This document shows positions 1 through 7,802 of a stretch of 8,189 nt of DNA, piece after piece. The DNA is from Treponema sp. (GTDB lineage Bacteria; Spirochaetota; Spirochaetia; Treponematales; Breznakiellaceae): positions 1 through 8,189 of the forward strand of contig JAIROH010000156.1 of assembly GCA_031257595.1 (NCBI GenBank), read 5' to 3'. The first letter of the stretch is position 1, and every line of letters begins with the position of its first letter. The position numbers were made by a program, and so were the translations under genes. The notes under the pieces are model-generated. The model was given only the letters and a program-made list of their open reading frames with translations, did not search any database and was not told the DNA's origin.

Positions 1-1792
1 ATCCGTTGTTGAAATATCGGCGGGTTTTGAAGGGGCCATTAAAGGCCGGGAAACCGGTCTTGAAATGTCGCTAAGCGCTTCCTTTACCCCCGTAGACAGC
101 TGGTTCGGTATTGTCAGGGCCCTTAACGCCTTTCAGGGATCGCTGGACGTTGAAAGCGCTTATTTGGAGAATTTGCGGCTTTCCGCGCCCTGTTCATTTG
201 ACTTTTCACGAACCAGGGAAAACGGTTCCGGATTTGTTACAAGGGTTTCCGGAGGGCCCGAAGACATGCTCCGGTTCGAACTGCTTGGAGACGGCAGCTT
301 ATATCTGGATCTCGCCGATCCATCGCCTGTTCAGGGGTCCATAACGGGAACCCTGAACGACTTTATCATTGACGCCTATTCCGACGAGATATTCATCGAT
401 CTGCCCACTGTCTGGACCCTGCTCCCCGTAGAAGACATTATTGTCTTTACCGGCGGTTTTATTACCGGAAAAACCAGTATCAGCGGTTCCGTTTTTGACC
501 CGGAATTTTCAGGAAGCGCCTGGGGTTCCGGCGTCCGCCTCAGGGTTCCCCAGTACATAACGGAAGAAATCGGAAGCGCTTCGGGGGCAATTATCCTGGA
601 CGGCAGTGAAATTTCATTCGGCCCGCTAAAAGCCGCCTGCGGGAAGGGCGAGGGAGAGGTTACCGTTTCCGTGCGGTTTAACCGGTGGATTCCCAGTTCC
701 GATATTGACGTTGTGGTTCCGGAACAGAAACCAATCCCCTTTGCTTTCGACCTTTCGGGGGTAAAAGCCGGCGGCAACGCTTCGGGAAACATGCGTTTCG
801 CGATTGAAAATAACGAAACCCTTACCATTACCGGGACAATCGCTACGGAAGACACGGTGATAACCCTTGACGCGGAAGAGATTTCGGCGTTCAGGGAGGG
901 AATCGGCGGCGGAATGACGGATCTTGATGTCGTTGTTGACCTTCAGGTTAATGCCGGAAGGCGGGTTGAATTCCTGTGGCCGAACGAGGATTTTCCCGTG
1001 TTAAGGGCATACGGGGCCCCCGGTACGGGCCTGCGGGTTATCGCCGACACGCGGATTCCCCAATTTGTCCTTGACGGGGACGTTTCGCTGCAGGGAGGTG
1101 AAATTTATTACTTCCAAAGGAGTTTTTTCATCCGGGAAGGAGATGTCTTTTTTGACCTGAACGATACCCGGACAGATCCCCTTATCAGCGTCCGCGCGGA
1201 AATTCGTGAACGTAACGACGCAGGGCCGGTTATTATTTCGATGGTTGTCGACAACTCCCCGCTCAGCTCGTTTACTCCCCGTTTTGAGTCCAATCCGCCT
1301 CTTTCCCAGCTTGAAATTTACAGCCTCCTGGGGCAGACCCCCGCGGAAGGGCAGGAAAGCGAAGTGGTTATCCGAACCCTTACCGATGCCTTGACCCAGT
1401 TTACCGTGGTACGGCGGGTTGAACGCCAGATACGGAATGTTCTGGGCCTTGACATGTTTACCGTCAGGATACAAGTGCTTCAAAACGCGTTGCTGCAGGC
1501 GATGAATAACGATCCGGAAGAAGAGCGGCGCAACACCATAGGTAACTATTTTGACAATACCGCTGTTTATATGGGTAAATACATTGGTTCCAATCTGTTT
1601 ATACAGGCCATGGTTGCCATGCGTTACGATCAGTACAGGGCAGAAAACGGAGGATTGCGGTTTGAACCCGACATAGGGCTTGATTTAAGGACGCCTCTGG
1701 TGGATATCAGGTGGAACATAAGCCCGCGGCATCCGGAACACCTGTATATTACCGATCAGTCCCTTTCTTTGGTATGGCGCCGGTCATTCTAG
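1..1792 (+). CDS. tamB: TamB / DUF490 translocation-assembly protein, C-terminal part (5' end outside window)
   Basis: The frame is open from base 2 with no stop upstream of the first ATG (base 65), so this is the last ~596 codons of a longer gene, not a gene starting at 65. TamB-family proteins usually exceed 1,000 residues; they are anchored in the inner membrane and form a long beta-helical groove across the periplasm that helps outer-membrane protein assembly and lipid transport. Seen here: long runs of short alternating beta-strands rich in Gly, Ser, Asp and hydrophobics. The C-terminal DUF490 signature lies at about 1030-1790, with GGEIYYFQRSFFIREGDVFF, then DPLISVRA, then a QLEIYSLLG segment, then VRIQVLQ and a MGKYIGSNLFIQ block. 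The protein ends in an aromatic residue (WRRSF). The stop is TAG at 1790-1792, shared with the start of an inverted repeat. bamA follows, as expected for spirochaetes. Family assignment is firm; partnership with BamA is inferred from Borrelia work. Confidence 0.87.
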   Translation, partial: SVVEISAGFEGAIKGRETGLEMSLSASFTPVDSWFGIVRALNAFQGSLDVESAYLENLRLSAPCSFDFSRTRENGSGFVTRVSGGPEDMLRFELLGDGSLYLDLADPSPVQGSITGTLNDFIIDAYSDEIFIDLPTVWTLLPVEDIIVFTGGFITGKTSISGSVFDPEFSGSAWGSGVRLRVPQYITEEIGSASGAIILDGSEISFGPLKAACGKGEGEVTVSVRFNRWIPSSDIDVVVPEQKPIPFAFDLSGVKAGGNASGNMRFAIENNETLTITGTIATEDTVITLDAEEISAFREGIGGGMTDLDVVVDLQVNAGRRVEFLWPNEDFPVLRAYGAPGTGLRVIADTRIPQFVLDGDVSLQGGEIYYFQRSFFIREGDVFFDLNDTRTDPLISVRAEIRERNDAGPVIISMVVDNSPLSSFTPRFESNPPLSQLEIYSLLGQTPAEGQESEVVIRTLTDALTQFTVVRRVERQIRNVLGLDMFTVRIQVLQNALLQAMNNDPEEERRNTIGNYFDNTAVYMGKYIGSNLFIQAMVAMRYDQYRAENGGLRFEPDIGLDLRTPLVDIRWNISPRHPEHLYITDQSLSLVWRRSF

Positions 1793-1836
1793 GGAAGCAC
1801 TGATTTATTCGAATGCGAATAAATCAGCGCTTCCCT
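1791..1836. repeat. Near-perfect 46-bp palindrome (21-bp arms, 4-base loop) overlapping the tamB stop
   Basis: Arms 1791-1811 and 1816-1836 are reverse complements at 20 of 21 positions; the only mismatch is A1799 opposite C1828. The loop is AATG (1812-1815). The outer parts read AGGGAAGC and GCTTCCCT, the inner parts CTGATTTATTCG and CGAATAAATCAG. The first two bases of the left arm are the last two bases of the tamB TAG stop. A clean T-run does not follow (only TTTT at 1841-1844), so it is not a textbook intrinsic terminator, although as RNA it would form a very stable hairpin able to protect or end the tamB transcript. The arm length and sharp edges also fit a dispersed palindromic repeat or miniature transposable element. 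I see no clear target-site duplication next to it and no second copy in this window. Confidence 0.9.
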
Positions 1837-1861
1837 GGTATTTTGACCTGTGACAGAGGCT

Positions 1862-1889
1862 TTATCAAGCGGCATTTTTCTGTTAAAAT
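1862..1889 (+). promoter_or_regulatory. Weak candidate promoter upstream of bamA
   Basis: A -10-like TAAAAT lies at 1884-1889 with a poor -35-like TTATCA at 1862-1867, 16 bases apart. Transcription would begin near 1896, at the edge of the bamA Shine-Dalgarno, giving an unusually short leader; this argues against it being the main promoter. It is recorded because the 114-base gap is the only sizeable non-coding stretch before bamA, and the stable palindrome upstream could otherwise reduce read-through from tamB. Confidence 0.2.
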
Positions 1890-1896
1890 CCTATTT

Positions 1897-1901
1897 AGGA
1901 G
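1897..1901 (+). promoter_or_regulatory. Shine-Dalgarno of bamA
   Basis: AGGAG at 1897-1901 sits five bases before the ATG at 1907 and supports that start over the out-of-frame ATG at 1813, which lies inside the palindrome. Confidence 0.75.
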
Positions 1902-1906
1902 CGTAG

Positions 1907-4408
1907 ATGCGTACTTTCTTTACGGTAGTTTTGCTTGTTTGTGTGGGTTTTTTGTGTTTTCCCCAGGCGGCGGACTGGTACAGGGGCAAGCCCATAAAAG
2001 ATATTGTATTTGACGGTTTAAATCACATTCGCGGTTCGGAACTTGAAGGTACGATAGAGTCTTTCCGGGGGAAGGTTTTTTCGGATGAGCTTTTTCTGGA
2101 TCTTCAAAGCAGGCTGTACGCCCTTGACCTGTTTGAAGCGATAACCCCCACGGTTCTTCCGACAGATCCCCAGGGGAGCGAAGTAATCATCCGGTTCAAA
2201 GTTGTTGAATTGCCGGTTATTTCCCGGATTACTTTTGTGGGTAATTTGGGGGTAAAAAGGCGGGAACTTATGGAGGCCATATCCCTCAAAATTAACGATG
2301 TGGCAAACCAAATGCTTATTCAGGCGGATGAACAGGCGGTTAAAAATAAATACACCGAGAAAGGGTTTCCCGACGCCGTTGTCAGTTCGTCGCTGCAAAA
2401 AGCCAAAAACGATACGATAGAGCTGGTATTTACGATTACCGAAGGAGAGCGGACCACTGTCGCGGCCGTGTACTTTGAAGGCAATTCCGTTTATTCCAAC
2501 AGTACGCTTAGGGGACAGCTTTCGATGAGGCCAAAGGGTCTGGGAAGGGACGGTTCTTTTCAGGAGGCCAAACTGCTGGCGGACAGGGACGCCTTAACCA
2601 GGTATTACCATGACAAAGGCTACCTGGACGCCGAGGTTACCGATGTTGTACAGGAACTTGTCAAGGACCAAAACGGCAATAACAGCATGACGATTACCTA
2701 CCGGATTTACGAAGGAAGAACCTATACCTTTGCCGGGATCAGTTTTGAGGGAAACGACATCTTTAGCACCGAAGAACTCCAAAAACTGGTGCGTTCCGGT
2801 TCCGGCGACCTTGTAAACGCTTCAAAAGTGGAAGCGGATCTTCAGCGGATCGCCGATCTGTACTACGAAAACGGGTATATATTCAATACGATTAACCGGG
2901 AAGAACTGCGCAATCCCGAGGAAGGAACGGTTGCGTTCAAGATGTCCATTGTCGAGCGGGGCAGGGCGCATATTGAAAATGTTATTATACGGGGAAACGA
3001 AAAAACCAAGGATTTTGTGATTTTGCGCGAGATCCCGCTTGAAGCGGGAGATGTTTTTTCCAAGACCAAGGTAATGGAGGGGATGCGCAACCTCTATAAC
3101 CTTCAATACTTTTCCACGATTATTCCCGATACTCCTCCGGGCAGCACAGACAGCCTTATGGACCTTGTGGTTACCGTAGAAGAGCAGTCAACCACGGAAG
3201 TGCAGTTTGGCGTTACCTTTTCCGGATCTTCGGATCCCGACGATTTTCCCGTTTCCGGTATCCTGAACCTTACCGACAGAAATTTCCTTGGCTATGGAAG
3301 CCAGTTAACAGGCGAATTAACCGCCTCTCCGAGCAATCAGAGCCTGTCGTTGCAGTATTCCCAGCGCTGGCTCAGGGATATTCCCCTTTCATGGGGCGTT
3401 GATTTAACCTTGAGTCACGCTTCGCGGCTTACGGCAATGAACAACGGAATAACAGGTCCCCTGTTTTACGGCGATGAGGATTATGCTTTTCCGGACGGTT
3501 TTGACAGTTACGAGGATTACTACGCTTCAAGTAAAATTCCCGACGACGAATACCTGATGGAATACGAGCAGTGGTATATTTCGCTGGGACTTTCGTCAAC
3601 CTACCGCTGGTCTACTCCCCTGGGCGTTTTGGGTACGGGCGGTGGAATCCGTACCGGCCTTGTCAACAACAGTTTCGACGATTTGCTCCGTCCTTTTGAT
3701 CCGGTAATTCGGGAACGAAACGGAAAATGGACGCCGATTAATTCACTATGGACGATAGTATACCTTGACAGACGGGACCTTGTTTACGATCCTTCCGCCG
3801 GTTATTACGCAAGCCAGCGTTTCGGATTTTACGGGCTTTTTCCCATTGAGCAGGAACATTACATCAAGTCGGACACCAAGGCGGAATATTTTCTGACCCT
3901 GTTTAATATTCCCGTTACCGACAAGTGGAGCTTTAAAACCGTACTTGCCTTTCATTCCGGGCTTTCGTTTATCCTGGCCCAGTTTGGACTGGACGATCCT
4001 ATCGTGGAAGAAACAAACAAGCTTGCGATTGACGGCATGTTTATCGGAAGGGGATGGTACTCGGAGCGGGTACGTTCCCGGGGATACGCCCTCTGGGAAA
4101 ACTGGGTTGAACTTCGCATTCCTCTGGTTCCAAACCTTCTTGCTTTCGACTGGTTTTTTGACGCCGATGTGGCCAAAGAAACGCCCGATAATTTTTTCAA
4201 TCAGCTTAAAGCCGAAGACTGGCGTTTCAGCCTTGGTGGGGGCATCCGGTTTACCATACCGCAGTTTCCGTTTAGGTTTCTGATAGCGAAACGTTTCAAA
4301 ATTGTGGATGGAAACGTGGAGTGGCAGGGGGGAAATATGTTCCAGGATCCTTCCGATCCGACTTCCGGCCTTGATTTTATTATTTCCTTTGCGTTAACTA
4401 CCTATTAG
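1907..4408 (+). CDS. bamA: Outer-membrane protein assembly factor BamA (Omp85 family)
   Basis: 833 residues, close to the length I recall for T. pallidum TP0326 and B. burgdorferi BB0795. BamA is the central pore of the BAM complex that folds and inserts beta-barrel proteins into the outer membrane. A hydrophobic signal peptide covers residues 2-18, with likely cleavage near the Ala pair 21-22. Five POTRA repeats follow at about 30-103, 104-185, 186-272, 273-354 and 355-428, recognisable from repeated VxFxGN-type openings (ITFVGN, VYFEGN, ISFEGN, VIIRGN) and YxxxGY/F turns. The barrel occupies about 429-833, beginning near VQFGVTFSG; LTDRNFLGYGSQL is typical of Omp85 proteins. The conserved loop-6 RGY is at 725-727 within VRSRGY. 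The C-terminus ends in FALTTY, an aromatic-terminated beta-signal. An acidic, Tyr-rich loop occupies 522-556. The start has an AGGAG five bases upstream. tamB lies upstream and skp 11 bases downstream, so co-transcription with skp is very likely. Confidence 0.95.
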   Translation: MRTFFTVVLLVCVGFLCFPQAADWYRGKPIKDIVFDGLNHIRGSELEGTIESFRGKVFSDELFLDLQSRLYALDLFEAITPTVLPTDPQGSEVIIRFKVVELPVISRITFVGNLGVKRRELMEAISLKINDVANQMLIQADEQAVKNKYTEKGFPDAVVSSSLQKAKNDTIELVFTITEGERTTVAAVYFEGNSVYSNSTLRGQLSMRPKGLGRDGSFQEAKLLADRDALTRYYHDKGYLDAEVTDVVQELVKDQNGNNSMTITYRIYEGRTYTFAGISFEGNDIFSTEELQKLVRSGSGDLVNASKVEADLQRIADLYYENGYIFNTINREELRNPEEGTVAFKMSIVERGRAHIENVIIRGNEKTKDFVILREIPLEAGDVFSKTKVMEGMRNLYNLQYFSTIIPDTPPGSTDSLMDLVVTVEEQSTTEVQFGVTFSGSSDPDDFPVSGILNLTDRNFLGYGSQLTGELTASPSNQSLSLQYSQRWLRDIPLSWGVDLTLSHASRLTAMNNGITGPLFYGDEDYAFPDGFDSYEDYYASSKIPDDEYLMEYEQWYISLGLSSTYRWSTPLGVLGTGGGIRTGLVNNSFDDLLRPFDPVIRERNGKWTPINSLWTIVYLDRRDLVYDPSAGYYASQRFGFYGLFPIEQEHYIKSDTKAEYFLTLFNIPVTDKWSFKTVLAFHSGLSFILAQFGLDDPIVEETNKLAIDGMFIGRGWYSERVRSRGYALWENWVELRIPLVPNLLAFDWFFDADVAKETPDNFFNQLKAEDWRFSLGGGIRFTIPQFPFRFLIAKRFKIVDGNVEWQGGNMFQDPSDPTSGLDFIISFALTTY

Positions 4409-4411
4409 GAG
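4407..4411 (+). promoter_or_regulatory. Shine-Dalgarno of skp overlapping the bamA stop codon
   Basis: AGGAG at 4407-4411 shares its first two bases with the bamA TAG (4406-4408) and is eight bases before the skp ATG. Ribosomes ending bamA are thus placed on the skp initiation site, which suggests translational coupling of the barrel assembler and its chaperone. Confidence 0.7.
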
Positions 4412-4419
4412 AATAAACT

Positions 4420-4947
4420 ATGAAACGCGCGGCAATATGTGCAGTGTTACTGGCGGGAGCGGTTTTTTCGCTCTCCGCTCAGCAAATCACCCGTTTTGCG
4501 GTGGTGGATCTGGTTAAGGTATATTCCGCCTTTTTTAACGAATCCAGGGCTGTCCGGGAATTTAACGAACGCAGCGCCAGGATCCAGAACGAGATTAACC
4601 GGCTTAACCAGGAACTGCAGGAAACCAAAGCCGACCTGGTTAACGCCCAGGCGCGGGGGGATCGCGAACAGGCCCTGCGTCTGGAAAGCGAAGTCAACAA
4701 AAAAACAAGGTTCATCCAGGAATACTATCAGACAAATATGGCGGACCTTGAAGCGCAAAAAGCGCGGCTTGCCCAATCGGACGCTTTTCTCAGCCAGATA
4801 AACAACGAGGTACGGCTCCTTGCGGAAACCGAAGGTTACAGCATGGTTATCAATAAACAGGAAGGCTCAGGGATACTTTGGTACAGCCCCAATGTTGACA
4901 TAACCAACAAGCTTATAGAACAGTTGCGCGCCAAAGCCGGACGATAG
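4420..4947 (+). CDS. skp: Periplasmic chaperone, Skp/OmpH family
   Basis: 175 residues (E. coli Skp is about 161). Skp is a trimeric periplasmic chaperone whose coiled-coil arms hold unfolded outer-membrane proteins for delivery to BamA. Seen here: a classic signal peptide with MKR, a hydrophobic core and a likely cleavage site LSA|QQ after residue 20. The family opening RFAVVDLVKVYSAF follows. A long, charged, Leu/Gln/Glu-rich coiled coil runs from about 40 to 130. The closing segment GYSMVINKQ...ILWYSPNVDITNKLIEQL matches the OmpH-family C-terminus. Position directly after bamA is the usual one in many Gram-negative bacteria and spirochaetes. The start is supported by AGGAG eight bases upstream. 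Sequence identity within this family is low, so the assignment rests on architecture, the N- and C-terminal motifs and the neighbour. Confidence 0.88.
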   Translation: MKRAAICAVLLAGAVFSLSAQQITRFAVVDLVKVYSAFFNESRAVREFNERSARIQNEINRLNQELQETKADLVNAQARGDREQALRLESEVNKKTRFIQEYYQTNMADLEAQKARLAQSDAFLSQINNEVRLLAETEGYSMVINKQEGSGILWYSPNVDITNKLIEQLRAKAGR

Positions 4948-4957
4948 TGGCTTGAAA

Positions 4958-4963
4958 AGAAGG
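4958..4963 (+). promoter_or_regulatory. Shine-Dalgarno that sets the mutS TTG start
   Basis: AGAAGG at 4958-4963 lies two bases before the TTG at 4966 and five before the second in-frame TTG at 4969. The second spacing is the more usual, so translation may really begin at 4969. The first in-frame ATG (5005) would remove the conserved Pro of the SPMLDQY opening and is less likely. Confidence 0.5.
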
Positions 4964-4965
4964 CC

Positions 4966-7794
4966 TTGTTGAAATCCGCTTTGGACGGGGGAAAAGAAAG
5001 TCCCATGCTGGACCAGTACCGGCGTATTAAACGGAATCACCGGGACAGTGTATTGTTTTTCCGGCTGGGGGACTTTTACGAGATGTTTTCAGAAGACGCT
5101 CTGGAAGTATCCGCCCTGCTTAACCTTACCCTCACCAGCCGCAACGGTCTGCCCATGTGCGGAGTTCCCTACCATGCCGCGAGGTCCTACATAGCGCGGC
5201 TGCTCAGGCACGGGAAAAAAATAGCGGTTTGCGAACAGCTTTCCGAGCCGGGAAAGGGTCTTATAGAACGGAAGGTCGTGGAGATTATCACTCCCGGCAC
5301 AACCATAGAGGAAGACTACCTTGAGCGGGGTTCTTCCAACTACCTTGCCGCCCTGGCCCGTGCCGCCGGTTTTTATTCGTTTGCCTATATCGATCTTTCC
5401 ACAGGCGACTTTTTTGCCACGTCGTTTCCATCGGCAAAAGCCTCTTGGCGTCTTGGTCCGGAGCTGGAACGGCTTGATATACGGGAGATAATCGTAAGCG
5501 AATCGTTGATCGAAGAAAACGCCGGCCTTGCGTCGCTGTTGGGCGGAAGATCCGGCATGGTGATCAACCGCTGGGCCGACTGGCTTTTTGACCGCGAACG
5601 GGGGCGGGAACACCTTAAACGGCAATTCAAAACGGCAAGCCTTAAAGGTTTCGGCCTGGGGGACGATTCCCCGGAGATTCTTGCGGCGGGCGCGCTGCTT
5701 GACTATCTGGACGATACGGCAAAGAGCCTCATCCCTCACGTTACCGCGATCAAGGTCTACGGGGACAGCGACTATGTGGGGATGGACGAAGCGACCCAAA
5801 AGAACCTTGAACTGGTGCGAAATTTAAGGGACGGATCGGGACAGCTTACCCTGCTGGAAATTCTCGACGAAACAAAAACCGCCATGGGCCGCAGGGAGCT
5901 TAAACGCAGGCTGCTTCAGCCGCTTCGGGATCCCGCTTTGATAAACCTGCGTCTTGACTTTGTCGAAGGCCTTTACCGGGATCAAAAAAACCTTGCGGCG
6001 TTTCGGGAGATCCTCGCCAAAACCCCGGATCTGGAACGGCTTTGTTCCCGGCTTGCCATGGACAAGGCCCACGGCAAGGACCTTGTCTCCCTCATGAACG
6101 CCCTGACTTCACTGGAACGGATTCGGGAACTCCTTTTGGCCGGCGGCAAAAAAACCCCGCTTCCGTTCGAGTCTGCCGGGGCGGATTTTCTCGAAGGGGA
6201 AAATTTTGAAGCCGCGGCAAAAATACGGGATCTGCTTGAACGGGGGATATGCGAGAATCCCTCGATACTTTTTACCGAAGGGAACCTGATACGGGAAGGT
6301 TTTAGCCGGGATCTTGACGAGCTAAAAAAGATCAAGGATTCCGGGCGGCAGATGCTTGAAACATACCTGGAAGAAGAACGGGAGGCGACGGGGATCGCGA
6401 GTCTCAGGATACGGTACAACAGGCTTATCGGTTATTTTTTCGAGGTAACCAAGACAAACCTTTCCCGCGTACCCTCTTATTTTATCCGCCGCCAGGGCGT
6501 TGTTTCGGGAGAACGTTTTTCCACGGAGCGCCTTGCCAAACTTGAATCGGACATTAACGGAGCCTCCGAAAAAATAATCGAACTTGAAAAGGAGCTGTTC
6601 TTTGACATCAGGGAAAAAGCCAAAACGGAACTGTCGAATTTTTCACTGGCGGGAAAACTTATAGCGGAGCTTGATACGGGCCAGTCCCTTGCCTGGGCCG
6701 CGACCCGCCGCGGCTGGGTACGGCCCGTGGTTGACGGAAAGAAGCGGCTTGTGATACGCGAAGGCCGCCATCCGGTTGTCGAGGCGTATCTTCCCCCCGG
6801 CGAATTTATTCCCAACGATCTTGAGCTTGACAACGGCGGCATCGCGTTCGCGCTTATTACCGGCCCCAATATGGCCGGTAAGTCAACTTACCTCCGGCAG
6901 GCGGCCCTTATGGTGATCCTGGCCCAGATGGGGAGTTTTGTTCCCGCCCGCGAAGCTTTGATAGGGATAGCGGACAGGGTGTTCTGCCGGGTCGGCGCCT
7001 CGGACAATCTTGCCCGGGGAGAATCGACGTTCCTTGTGGAGATGAACGAAACGGCCCACATACTCAGAACCGCCACGGACAGGAGTCTCGTGATTATGGA
7101 CGAGGTCGGCAGGGGGACGGGAACCAGCGACGGCCTTGCCATAGCCTGGGCCGTCTGCGAAGAATTGCTGAACCGGACGCTTTCGCGTACCCTTTTCGCG
7201 ACCCACTACCACGAACTGTCTTTGATATCCCATCCGCGGCTTGCCAACCGTTCAATGGAAGTGCTTGAACGGAACGGTGAAATCATCTTTTTGCGGAAAC
7301 TCAAGGAAGGCCCCGCCGCCGAATCCTACGGCCTGCATGTGGCGGCCCTGGCGGGCCTGCCGGAAACGGTGCTTGAACGGGCCGGGGAACTGCTTGTACG
7401 ACTGCGGACGGGCGAAACCTCGCTCCGGCATATACTGCCCGGCGCCGATCCGGGTCCGGGCGGCGGGGCGGCCACGCCGTCCGTCGTACCGGCCGCCGAA
7501 ACCGCGACGGAACCCCTGCCGGGAACCGCCGGCTCCAGCTTTTCAAAGGAACGGGAAACAAACGCCGTCCGGCTTTTTCGGGAACTTCAAACCCTTGATC
7601 CCGACGCTATTACCCCCCTTGAAGCCCTGGAAATCCTGCATCACTGGAAAAAACGTTTTTTGCCCGAACGGGATCTTCCCGGACAGGATTCAGTCGGGCG
7701 GAATTCTCTTGCGCGAAAACCGGCCGGCTCGCGGATCAAACAGGATTCCCGCCAATCCGCGGATTCCGTACCTTCGCTTTTCGACAGTTTGTGA
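4966..7794 (+). CDS. mutS: DNA mismatch repair protein MutS
   Basis: 942 residues from the TTG at 4966 (941 from 4969), longer than E. coli MutS (853). MutS binds mismatches and small loops as a dimer and uses ATP to recruit MutL. Domain I opens with SPMLDQY (12-18) and carries the mismatch-reading Phe-x-Glu in GDFYEMF (F37, E39). Connector and lever domains follow; the clamp region includes YNRLIGYFFEVTK from residue 484. The ATPase domain shows Walker A GPNMAGKST (633-641), LARGESTFLVEM, Walker B VIMDE with D712 and E713, GRGTGTSDG, and ATHYHEL (745-751). The dimer-contact segment SYGLHVAALAGLP is at 787-799. A Gly/Pro/Ala-rich linker (about 826-862) leads to the C-terminal oligomerisation helices (about 866-899, LDPDAITPLEALEIL). 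A 41-residue polar tail ends in PSLFDSL. All catalytic motifs are intact. It lies 18 bases after skp, so it is probably in the same transcript. Confidence 0.96.
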   Translation: MLKSALDGGKESPMLDQYRRIKRNHRDSVLFFRLGDFYEMFSEDALEVSALLNLTLTSRNGLPMCGVPYHAARSYIARLLRHGKKIAVCEQLSEPGKGLIERKVVEIITPGTTIEEDYLERGSSNYLAALARAAGFYSFAYIDLSTGDFFATSFPSAKASWRLGPELERLDIREIIVSESLIEENAGLASLLGGRSGMVINRWADWLFDRERGREHLKRQFKTASLKGFGLGDDSPEILAAGALLDYLDDTAKSLIPHVTAIKVYGDSDYVGMDEATQKNLELVRNLRDGSGQLTLLEILDETKTAMGRRELKRRLLQPLRDPALINLRLDFVEGLYRDQKNLAAFREILAKTPDLERLCSRLAMDKAHGKDLVSLMNALTSLERIRELLLAGGKKTPLPFESAGADFLEGENFEAAAKIRDLLERGICENPSILFTEGNLIREGFSRDLDELKKIKDSGRQMLETYLEEEREATGIASLRIRYNRLIGYFFEVTKTNLSRVPSYFIRRQGVVSGERFSTERLAKLESDINGASEKIIELEKELFFDIREKAKTELSNFSLAGKLIAELDTGQSLAWAATRRGWVRPVVDGKKRLVIREGRHPVVEAYLPPGEFIPNDLELDNGGIAFALITGPNMAGKSTYLRQAALMVILAQMGSFVPAREALIGIADRVFCRVGASDNLARGESTFLVEMNETAHILRTATDRSLVIMDEVGRGTGTSDGLAIAWAVCEELLNRTLSRTLFATHYHELSLISHPRLANRSMEVLERNGEIIFLRKLKEGPAAESYGLHVAALAGLPETVLERAGELLVRLRTGETSLRHILPGADPGPGGGAATPSVVPAAETATEPLPGTAGSSFSKERETNAVRLFRELQTLDPDAITPLEALEILHHWKKRFLPERDLPGQDSVGRNSLARKPAGSRIKQDSRQSADSVPSLFDSL

Positions 7795-7802
7795 AAATCC
7801 GC

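Noticed and set aside
65..1792. ATG at base 65 as the true start of the first gene
   Set aside because: The same frame is open to the left edge and the protein lacks the N-terminal anchor expected of TamB, so the gene begins outside the window.
1791..1836. The palindrome as a dif/Xer site or a simple repressor operator
   Set aside because: A continuous 21-bp-arm palindrome with a 4-base centre does not have the 11-6-11 layout of dif and is longer than usual dimer operators.
1942..1960. A lipobox in the BamA signal peptide (Cys 12 or Cys 17)
   Set aside because: The residues before each Cys (Val, Leu) do not fit the small residue expected at -1, and BamA is an integral barrel protein.
1813..2013. 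Small + strand ORF of 66 codons overlapping the start of bamA
   Set aside because: It begins inside the palindrome, has no Shine-Dalgarno and overlaps the bamA signal-peptide region in another frame.
5089..5799. 236-codon ORF on the minus strand inside mutS
   Set aside because: It is fully antisense to conserved MutS domains, with no recognisable domain; such shadows are expected from the codon bias.
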